A DNA stretch of 11,281 bases from Candidatus Gastranaerophilales bacterium (GTDB taxonomy: Bacteria > Cyanobacteriota > Vampirovibrionia > Gastranaerophilales > Gastranaerophilaceae). The notes beneath the pieces are model-generated. The model was not told where the DNA came from, made no database searches, and was given only the letters and a program-made list of their open reading frames with translations. The DNA lies in the NCBI GenBank assembly GCA_947628355.1, contig CANQZO010000041.1, positions 1-11,281 on the forward strand, read 5' to 3'. The stretch's first letter is position 1, and every line of letters starts with the position of its first letter. The translations under genes and the position numbers were made by a program. Of this stretch, positions 5,566-11,281 are shown in pieces.

Positions 5566-8322
5566 ATGAGGATAAAATTAATTTTTAAAATTTTGCTGGG
5601 CTTTATATTGACAGTAATTATACTGTCGGCATTAGTTCTTTTTTTGTATTTAAAAGCATTACCTGCAATTATTTCCAATGAAAAATTTATTAATGTTTCG
5701 GAAAAAATTGCGCATAAATATGCCAAACTGGATATTGATATTAAAAAACCTCAGCTTAAAACTTCGTTTTCGCCTGAAATATTATTTTATGTTGGTGATT
5801 TAACGGTAAACAAAGATAATCAAAATCTTTTAAGGCTCTCTGATTTTGATTGCGCAGTTTCTTTTAAAGATGTATTTAATAAGATTATTAAAATTGAACG
5901 TCTGGGCGCTGATTATATTTTTGTTGATATTAATAAACTTTTAGCTTTAATACCCGAGCAGGACAAGAAAAAAGAAGAAGTAAAATCAGATTGGACTATA
6001 GATTTATTCGATTCCGTTTTATATTTAAACAAGGGATTTTTTATTTATAATCCTAATGAAATTACGGTAGTTGAACTTAGCGCGGATAACCTAAATGTTG
6101 ATAACAGGGAAAAAATTGAGCGTTTTGTTCATTTTAATTTGAATGCGGATATAAAAAAAGCAAACAGAACCGTTAATGTCGCAATTAAAGACGATAATAA
6201 GGTAGTAATAAAAAATAAACATTTATATGTTGAAAACTGCCCTCTGATTATAAATCAATCTAAAATGTTTTTTAATGCCCGGGCTGATAACAGAAATTAC
6301 GAAGTAAATGTTTATGCAAAAAGGTTCTTCATCCCTGATATATTAAAACTTTTAGGAACAAATATTGTTGAAAACAATGTAAAAGAATCGTTAGCTCCGC
6401 TGAAAAAAATACACGGAGATATTGATTTTAACATTAAATTAAAAAAGAGCGGAATATCGGGCAATATAAAATTTAATAAATTATCCGCAAAACTTGTTCC
6501 GCTTGCAATGCTTCCGTTTACGGTTACATCGGGAACGGTAACATTAAAAGGTAATGACTTGTTTTTATCAGATTTTAAAGGGTATTACGATAATAAAAAA
6601 TCAAACACCATTACTCTTGAAGGCGAAGTTAAAGATTACCTTACAACAATGCGGGCTAATATTGTTTTAAGAACTCTTTTAACAGATGATTTCTTTTCAA
6701 AATATTTATCCAAAACGGCAGGAGTTAAGTTTAATTTAAAAGGTAAATGTCAATCTAAAGTTATAATAACATCTGAAAATAATAATTTTGATATTATTGC
6801 AATGGGAAAAATAGCAAAGGGAGATGACATATTAATTGAAGGTGCTTCATTAAGCCCCGTTAATTATGACAGAGCCTTAAGCACAATAATGCACTTAAAC
6901 GGCGACATTTTAAATATAGAAACGGTTAAGTACTTTATTGCAAAAGAATTAAATAAACAAACTACAAACGTAAAACCGATTATAACCCTTAACGGAAACG
7001 TAAATATTATCACAGGAAAAATATCAGATTTAGGTTTTCAAATCCCCAAACCTCTGCCCAGTGAATTTTTAAATGTTTTAATCGGACAAAAAATGTTTAA
7101 AAAAGGTACGTTTTGGGGTGATATGCACTATATTAACACCGGCTCGGTTCCTATATTAGATGGAACGCTTGAAGCGGAAAAGGTTTTAATCCCGCCTCAA
7201 AGAGTGTTTTTGAAATCCGGTAAAATTACAACCGAAAACGGATTAATTAAAATAAACGCGGATGGTAAATACAGACGCTGCAGCTGGACTTTTAACGGAA
7301 ATATTTTAAATAAAATTATTTTCCCGATTATAATTAAAAATACTTCCTTTGTTGTTGATAATATTGATATAGCAAGAATAATGAAAGCGCTGAATTCGCC
7401 GGTTCAACAGGCTTCATATACCAATGAAGATATTGAAAACTCTGACGACACTAATATGAGCTTTGACCCGACTAATGTAATTATTGAAAATGCACAGGTT
7501 AAAATTCAAAAGGGAAGCTATAACGAAATTAATTTTGCCGATGTGGAAGCAAATATGACCTTGGATAAAAACGGCATATTTAAACTGGCATCTAATATGT
7601 TTGAAATAGCGGGCGGACATACTAATGCCAAAGTAAACTGCGACTTAAAAAATCATAAATATTATATTCGGCTTGGCATAAAAGAAGTAGATTCCGATAT
7701 AATGTCAACCGCCATTTTAAATTTAAAACGTGAAATTCAAGGAAAAGCAAGCGGATTAATTGAATTAAACACCGATGACAGTTTAAAATTGAACGGTAAT
7801 ATATTGTTTGAAGTTAAAAACGGAGCAATTCAAAAAATAGGATTGGTTCAGTACATTTTAAATTTTGCTTCGGTATTCAGAAATCCGATTACAATGTTAA
7901 GTCCTTCCATATTTTCAGATATTATTAATATCCCTGACGGCAGTTTTGATAAAATAAACGGTGAATTAAAACTTAAAAATAATGTAATTGAACTTATGAA
8001 AATAAAATCATCTTCGCCAACCTTAAGTGCATTTATAGTGGGAAGATATAACCTTGAAAACAGCGACGCAATATTAAGAATTTATACTAAATTCAGCAAT
8101 AAAAATAAAGGTATCGGCGGTTTTTTAAGAAAAATATCACTAAACAGTCTTGCAAACAGAATACCTTTAAAATCAAGAAATGACGCTAATTATTATCAGG
8201 CAGAGCTCTCGCAGTTACCTCCAATTCAAGCGGATGACAAAGACTGCCAAATTTTTGTAACAAAAGTTGACGGCGATGTTGAGCATAATAATTTCATTTC
8301 TTCATTAAAAAAGATACAATAA
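5566..8322 (+). CDS. AsmA-like inner-membrane-anchored protein, 918 aa
   Basis: The protein has a basic start (M-R-I-K), one transmembrane helix at about residues 7-29 and a long beta-rich periplasmic body made of short alternating strands, as in the AsmA/YhdP/TamB group. The region from about 750 to the C-terminus matches the AsmA-like C-terminal layout: V-K-N-G-A-I-Q-K-I near 750, then G-R-Y-N-L ahead of L-R-I-Y-T-K-F-S, then G-G-F-L-R-K-I-S-L-N. Proteins of this group form hydrophobic grooves thought to carry phospholipids to the outer membrane, so a lipid-transport or envelope-assembly role is likely but inferred. The frame stays open back to 5401, but that would run through the WG gene, and the membrane anchor begins at the ATG at 5566, preceded by GGTGA. 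Its stop codon abuts that of the convergent radical SAM gene with no gap. Confidence 0.85.
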   Translation: MRIKLIFKILLGFILTVIILSALVLFLYLKALPAIISNEKFINVSEKIAHKYAKLDIDIKKPQLKTSFSPEILFYVGDLTVNKDNQNLLRLSDFDCAVSFKDVFNKIIKIERLGADYIFVDINKLLALIPEQDKKKEEVKSDWTIDLFDSVLYLNKGFFIYNPNEITVVELSADNLNVDNREKIERFVHFNLNADIKKANRTVNVAIKDDNKVVIKNKHLYVENCPLIINQSKMFFNARADNRNYEVNVYAKRFFIPDILKLLGTNIVENNVKESLAPLKKIHGDIDFNIKLKKSGISGNIKFNKLSAKLVPLAMLPFTVTSGTVTLKGNDLFLSDFKGYYDNKKSNTITLEGEVKDYLTTMRANIVLRTLLTDDFFSKYLSKTAGVKFNLKGKCQSKVIITSENNNFDIIAMGKIAKGDDILIEGASLSPVNYDRALSTIMHLNGDILNIETVKYFIAKELNKQTTNVKPIITLNGNVNIITGKISDLGFQIPKPLPSEFLNVLIGQKMFKKGTFWGDMHYINTGSVPILDGTLEAEKVLIPPQRVFLKSGKITTENGLIKINADGKYRRCSWTFNGNILNKIIFPIIIKNTSFVVDNIDIARIMKALNSPVQQASYTNEDIENSDDTNMSFDPTNVIIENAQVKIQKGSYNEINFADVEANMTLDKNGIFKLASNMFEIAGGHTNAKVNCDLKNHKYYIRLGIKEVDSDIMSTAILNLKREIQGKASGLIELNTDDSLKLNGNILFEVKNGAIQKIGLVQYILNFASVFRNPITMLSPSIFSDIINIPDGSFDKINGELKLKNNVIELMKIKSSSPTLSAFIVGRYNLENSDAILRIYTKFSNKNKGIGGFLRKISLNSLANRIPLKSRNDANYYQAELSQLPPIQADDKDCQIFVTKVDGDVEHNNFISSLKKIQ

Positions 8323-9297
8323 TTATGTCCACTCAGTAATTTCTCTTTTGGAAAAATCCCACTCCAAAGGATTACCGCCGTAACAAATATTATGGCATTG
8401 CTTACAAAATCTGCATAAAGGCTTTGGTGTTGATATAAATTTATCAAATTCAGATATATCTTTTGCATCTTCAATTTTTATATAATCATCTTTTGTTATC
8501 GGAATATTTACCTTAAAATAATCTATAAATGATTTAATATAGGCATGTACATAACAATAATAAATATTTCCTCTGCAATAATGTATTATTCCTCCATGAG
8601 GACAGTTATATCTTTTCTCTACATAATCTTGACTGCCTGTTAAATCAATAATATTTTTACTCCAAGGAAAACCTTCTTGGTTATAATTTTCTGCAATTAC
8701 TTTATGGGTGTTTATATCAAATAATTTTTTTGACTCCGGAATAGCATAGTTTATTTCAATTCCATATTGTTGAGCTTTTTTTTCATAAACTGTTCTGTCA
8801 ATATTAATAGGATATTTTGTTATACATAAATTAATATTAGAGTCCTTTATTGTTTGCCAAAAATCATCATTCATTTTATTTAATAAGAGTCCGTTTGTTA
8901 AAAAATCAGAATTGGAATTTGGAAATAATTTGTTTTTCAATTTTAAAATAGGTATTACATCAGGATTTAATAAGGGTTCACCTCCTAAAAAAGCAAAGTT
9001 AAACTCTCTATTAGGAGCCAGTTCTTTTAATTTTATTAAATCTTTAGTAAATTGTTCAATTGTAACAACTTCACCTTCCCCGGCAAGAGGCGAATACGTA
9101 TCACAACCTTTGCAGTTTAGATTACAATGAGTCGCTAATGATACAGTAAAAGCAGTAAAAACATCCTCTATATAAGGATAATCTTCTGCTTTTGTTATTA
9201 TTGGTTTTTTGGAAAATTGAAGTTTATTTCTTATTTCACTTAAGCCTATTCCTGCTAAAAAACAAGCTGCACCGCATATAAAATCTCGTCTTTTCAT
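8323..9297 (-). CDS. Radical SAM 4Fe-4S protein with Tat-like N-terminus, 324 aa
   Basis: The radical SAM motif C-N-L-N-C-K-G-C gives C58, C62 and C65 (C-x3-C-x2-C). F-L-G-G-E-P (103-108) is the GGEP SAM-binding motif, and T-N-G follows at 134-136. The C-terminal third carries further cysteines that could hold a second cluster: C232, C241, C248, C295, C298, C301 and C305. The ending, C-R-F-C then E-W-D-F-S-K-R-E-I-T-E-W, resembles a radical SAM group I associate with cell-surface or glycosyltransferase loci. The substrate is unknown and no precursor-peptide gene is visible beside it. The N-terminus, M-K-R-R-D-F-I-C-G-A-A-C plus a hydrophobic stretch to about residue 19, looks like a twin-arginine signal or membrane anchor, which is odd for a SAM enzyme. 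No other Met precedes the first motif. A GGAG lies 9 nt upstream of the start, behind a good promoter. Confidence 0.88.
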   Translation of the reverse strand: MKRRDFICGAACFLAGIGLSEIRNKLQFSKKPIITKAEDYPYIEDVFTAFTVSLATHCNLNCKGCDTYSPLAGEGEVVTIEQFTKDLIKLKELAPNREFNFAFLGGEPLLNPDVIPILKLKNKLFPNSNSDFLTNGLLLNKMNDDFWQTIKDSNINLCITKYPINIDRTVYEKKAQQYGIEINYAIPESKKLFDINTHKVIAENYNQEGFPWSKNIIDLTGSQDYVEKRYNCPHGGIIHYCRGNIYYCYVHAYIKSFIDYFKVNIPITKDDYIKIEDAKDISEFDKFISTPKPLCRFCKQCHNICYGGNPLEWDFSKREITEWT

Positions 9298-9320
9298 ACC
9301 TCTAAACTCCGTTTATATTG

Positions 9321-9349
9321 ATTATAGAAAATAATGTTTTTAAAAACAA
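9321..9349 (-). promoter_or_regulatory. Sigma70-type promoter for the Tat-like radical SAM gene
   Basis: On the minus strand there is a -35 TTGTTT (9349-9344), a 17-bp spacer and a perfect -10 TATAAT (9326-9321). Transcription would start near 9314, giving a leader of about 17 nt that includes the GGAG at 9310-9307. Confidence 0.6.
9335..9348. other. 14-bp palindrome in the divergent intergenic region
   Basis: TGTTTTTAAAAACA is a perfect palindrome that overlaps the -35 box of the minus-strand promoter and sits just upstream of the plus-strand -35. A dimeric regulator bound here could affect both divergent genes. Its AT-rich composition makes a chance occurrence quite possible. Confidence 0.3.
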
Positions 9350-9355
9350 ATAATC

Positions 9356-9384
9356 TTGTAATAATTTACAAAATCTCTTATTAT
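9356..9384 (+). promoter_or_regulatory. Sigma70-type promoter for the SIMPL gene
   Basis: There is a -35 TTGTAA (9356-9361), a 17-bp spacer and a -10 TATTAT (9379-9384). The expected start near 9391 gives a leader of about 20 nt that contains the AAAAAAAGGAG ribosome binding site ending at 9404. Confidence 0.5.
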
Positions 9385-9411
9385 TTTATTATTAAAAAAA
9401 GGAGTATAAAT

Positions 9412-10152
9412 ATGCAGATAAAAGACTATCAAGTATTTTTATTAGGGGTTATGATTGCACTGGGCAGTGTGTTTTCAACATATATTTTATCTAAAGCCGT
9501 TGTGGATTTTCAAAAATTACAAAATCAAACAATTAGAGTAACGGGCAGTGCAAGTCAAAAAGTGACATCTGACAGTGCCTCTTGGACAATCAGATATTCA
9601 GCTCAAAACCCCTCATTAAAAGGTGCTTATACAAAATTAGAGGCTGATTCCAATAAAATAAAAGAATTCTTTAAATCGCAGGGAATTGATGAAAATACCC
9701 TTGAATTTTCCGTAGTTGATAATTATCCTCAATATAAAAAGTTCCCCGGAAGCTATAATACAACAAATGAAGTTGATTATTATGCTGCAAGTCAATCTGT
9801 AACCGTAAAATCAAAAGATATTAACAAATTAACGGAAATTTCTAAAAAAGTTAATCTTCTGGTAAATAATGATATCAATCTCAATTCCGAAGCGGTGCAG
9901 TATTATGTATCAAACCTTGATGATATAAAAATTAAAGCAGCTGCGGAAGCTGCTAAAAATGCTAAAGAACGCGCTCAAAGTTTGGTAAAAGGAACAAACG
10001 GTAAAATCGGTGTTATGACAAGCGCAAAACTCGGTGTATTTCAGATTGTTCCGGTTGACTCGACCGAGGTAAACGACTACGGCATAAATGATACAAGTAC
10101 AATAGAGAAAAAAGTCGTTGCAACGGTAAGTGCAACATTTACGGTTAAATAA
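9412..10152 (+). CDS. Membrane-anchored SIMPL (DUF541) domain protein, 246 aa
   Basis: One hydrophobic segment at about residues 7-27 serves as signal anchor. A SIMPL domain (PF04402, the YggE/BP26 family) fills the rest, beginning at I-R-V-T-G-S-A-S-Q-K-V (41-51). The order is typical: opening strand, helix K-G-A-Y-T-K-L-E-A-D through K-S-Q-G-I (70-91), strands around V-D-N-Y-P-Q-Y, a second helix I-K-A-A-A-E-A-A-K-N-A-K-E-R-A (174-188), and final strands V-V-A-T-V-S-A-T-F (235-243). Family members are periplasmic or envelope proteins, some forming ring-shaped oligomers and linked to oxidative stress; the role here is not shown. The ATG at 9412 was chosen because AAAAAAAGGAG lies 7 nt upstream; a longer frame from 9334 has no binding site and includes the promoter. 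It is followed by a terminator. Confidence 0.88.
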   Translation: MQIKDYQVFLLGVMIALGSVFSTYILSKAVVDFQKLQNQTIRVTGSASQKVTSDSASWTIRYSAQNPSLKGAYTKLEADSNKIKEFFKSQGIDENTLEFSVVDNYPQYKKFPGSYNTTNEVDYYAASQSVTVKSKDINKLTEISKKVNLLVNNDINLNSEAVQYYVSNLDDIKIKAAAEAAKNAKERAQSLVKGTNGKIGVMTSAKLGVFQIVPVDSTEVNDYGINDTSTIEKKVVATVSATFTVK

Positions 10153-10161
10153 ACTGTTTTA

Positions 10162-11199
10162 TTACTTGAAAAGGGAGCTGAATAAGCTCCTTTTTTTGTT
10201 TCTCTGTTCTTTCATAATTAAATTAAGTATGATGGGAGATATATTATCTTTACAGGTAAGAAGTATAGGATTATTTAAAACCTTTAAAAAGTCTTTATGC
10301 AAAGAATGTTCTTCTTTATATATATAATTATCATCATTATTTGGGTAAGCGCAATTTTCCTGCCTGAATTCCCAAAAACATGGAATGGTATTTACTTTTT
10401 TTGCAAGTTTAACAAAATCGGGCATTTCTTTATAATTAAATTTTGTAATTACAAAATGTATATAAACAGGGAAATTACAATCTTTTCTGATTTTTTGAAG
10501 GTATTTTAAATTTTCAATTATTTTGGGGAAATAAATTTCTCCGTTTGGAACTATTTTACCGTATGTATTTGCAGTGGCAGCATGAATTGAAATTCTTATT
10601 TTATCTATTTTTTCGGGAGTTATATTTAAGTTTTTAAAATGTATTTCATCACATAAAATCCCGTTTGTGTGAAAATCAAATTTTAAATCGGGGTACATTT
10701 CTGCTGCTTTTTGAATAACGAGTCTGCTGTGCCTCGAACCAAAAGGGTCTCCGTAAGCATTGATTATTAATACTTTTGCTGATTTGAGCATCGGGAGAAA
10801 AAATGTATCAATTTTAGAATTTAATAATTCAAGCTCATTCTCGTTCAATCGTTTTATTTTGTCACGGCAGATATTGCAGGCAATGTTACACTCATAATCA
10901 TAAACAAATTTAACCGTTAGCGGATATGTATCCATTTTAGGTTTGCATTCATATTCGTATCTGTTTGGGAAGTAGTTTTGCTTTAAATATGCACATCCGT
11001 CATAATCACATAAAGAATAATCATTATTTAAAATGCGAGTTCTTAAATCTATTGCCTTGCCGGAGTTCCATACATCTTCAAAAGAGTCTTTATATATATT
11101 TCCGAGTGAATAAAATTTATTCCAATTCGGACAGCAAGCATAAACCTCGCCTGTATTATGAATTTCAATTTCTTCAAAAGGTCTTTTACAAAAGCTCAT
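10162..11199 (-). CDS. Radical SAM protein with N-terminal SPASM-type cluster region, 345 aa
   Basis: Numbering is from the ATG at 11199. The first 70 residues hold a SPASM-like pattern: C-K-R-P-F (C4), a G-E-V-Y-A-C-C segment (C22, C23), G-N-I then F-E-D-V-W-N-S-G, and C64-x4-C69. The radical SAM motif, C-N-I-A-C-N-I-C (C104, C108, C111), comes after it. Then come Y-G-D-P-F in the GGEP position (149-153), H-T-N-G (177-180) and S-I-H-A-A (204-208). The cluster-binding module thus precedes the SAM barrel, the reverse of the common order. Product unknown; peptide or protein modification is the usual role of SPASM enzymes, but no precursor peptide is visible. A TTG 17 codons upstream (11250) is also in frame, but it overlaps the likely promoter, and AAAGGA lies 9 nt before the ATG. 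The C-terminus is basic (N-K-K-R-S) and contains the SIMPL gene's terminator. Confidence 0.85.
   Translation of the reverse strand: MSFCKRPFEEIEIHNTGEVYACCPNWNKFYSLGNIYKDSFEDVWNSGKAIDLRTRILNNDYSLCDYDGCAYLKQNYFPNRYEYECKPKMDTYPLTVKFVYDYECNIACNICRDKIKRLNENELELLNSKIDTFFLPMLKSAKVLIINAYGDPFGSRHSRLVIQKAAEMYPDLKFDFHTNGILCDEIHFKNLNITPEKIDKIRISIHAATANTYGKIVPNGEIYFPKIIENLKYLQKIRKDCNFPVYIHFVITKFNYKEMPDFVKLAKKVNTIPCFWEFRQENCAYPNNDDNYIYKEEHSLHKDFLKVLNNPILLTCKDNISPIILNLIMKEQRNKKRSLFSSLFK
10173..10197 (+). terminator. Intrinsic terminator of the SIMPL gene, inside the convergent gene
   Basis: The stem GGAGCT (10174-10179), loop GAATA and AGCTCC (10185-10190) are followed by seven T (10191-10197). A G-T pair and several A-T pairs extend the stem outwards. 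It starts about 20 bp after the SIMPL stop codon and lies wholly within the last codons of the minus-strand radical SAM gene (stop at 10162). On the minus strand the same stem is followed by only four T, so it could act weakly in both directions. Confidence 0.85.
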
Positions 11200-11221
11200 T
11201 AAGCCGTATCCTTTCAAAGTT

Positions 11222-11250
11222 ATATTATCATATCGCTTATTACAAAACAA
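11222..11250 (-). promoter_or_regulatory. Probable promoter for the SPASM-first radical SAM gene
   Basis: On the minus strand there is a -35 TTGTTT (11250-11245), a 17-bp spacer and a -10 TAATAT (11227-11222), with an overlapping GATAAT as an alternative -10. The same TTGTTT -35 occurs before the other radical SAM gene. Transcription would start near 11215 and the leader would hold AAAGGA before the ATG at 11199. This supports the ATG over the upstream TTG start. Confidence 0.4.
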
Positions 11251-11281
11251 CTTTTAAATTCAATTTTTTAGTGATATGCTT

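Noticed and set aside
7414..7620. Minus-strand 68-codon open frame inside the AsmA-like gene
   Set aside because: It is a shadow of the AsmA coding frame with no supporting signal.
8226..8474. Minus-strand 82-codon open frame across the 3' junction
   Set aside because: It overlaps two well-supported genes in other frames and shows no domain or binding site.
8912..9130. Plus-strand 72-codon open frame
   Set aside because: It is antisense to the radical SAM core motifs of the 324-residue protein.
9334..9411. A 26-residue upstream extension of the SIMPL protein
   Set aside because: It has no ribosome binding site and covers the likely promoter. The ATG at 9412 has AAAAAAAGGAG 7 nt upstream and directly precedes the membrane anchor.
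10130..10509. Two plus-strand open frames after the SIMPL gene
   Set aside because: They overlap the terminator and the antisense of the radical SAM gene; hydrophobic content comes from AT-rich codons.
11200..11250. A TTG start 17 codons upstream for the SPASM-first radical SAM gene
   Set aside because: It coincides with a probable -35/-10 pair and has no visible binding site. The ATG at 11199 has AAAGGA 9 nt upstream and sits just before the conserved C-K-R-P-F.

Overview
The window is AT-rich bacterial DNA (roughly 30% GC by eye) using the standard code and AAGGAG-type ribosome binding sites. The genes are densely packed, and I see no rRNA, tRNA, CRISPR array, transposase or phage gene. 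An AsmA-like inner-membrane protein and signal-peptide-bearing envelope proteins point to a diderm (Gram-negative type) cell. The two large minus-strand proteins at the left carry a short N-terminal F-x-G-[KN] motif, lineage-type helical repeats and an HD domain. I associate that combination with the gut-dwelling Gastranaerophilales/Vampirovibrionia branch of the Cyanobacteriota. This placement is an inference from family flavour, not proven by any marker gene here.

Left block, minus strand (5543 to 1): three genes read in the same direction. (a) 5543-4659 is a secreted or periplasmic WG-repeat protein. (b) 4566-2110 is an 818-residue HD-domain protein with a Cys-rich, unassigned C-terminal region. 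(c) 1994 to beyond position 1 is a second large gene that has no stop codon inside the window. It contains six clear 35-36-residue 'YRF' repeats plus a degenerate seventh, followed by a region homologous to the part of (b) just before its HD domain. Genes (b) and (c) are therefore tandem paralogues, and I predict that (c) also has an HD domain just outside the window.

Middle (5566-8322, plus): a 918-residue AsmA-like membrane-anchored protein. It is transcribed divergently from the WG gene across a 22-bp gap. It ends stop-to-stop, with no gap, against the next gene.

Right block: 9297-8323 (minus) is a radical SAM/4Fe-4S enzyme with a Tat-like N-terminus. It is divergent from 9412-10152 (plus), a membrane-anchored SIMPL/DUF541 protein. 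That gene converges on 11199-10162 (minus), a radical SAM protein with its SPASM-type cluster region at the N-terminus. A strong intrinsic terminator for the SIMPL gene lies inside the 3' end of the convergent radical SAM gene.

Several genes (WG, AsmA-like, SIMPL) are envelope-directed, but no single pathway links the window convincingly. The most distinctive material is the HD/repeat paralogue pair, with an RNA hairpin that would cover the ribosome binding site of its first member, and the Tat-like radical SAM protein. Once the partial left gene is counted, no stretch over 300 bases lacks a gene. The longest non-coding gaps are 1995-2109 (115 bp), 9298-9411 (114 bp) and 4567-4658 (92 bp).
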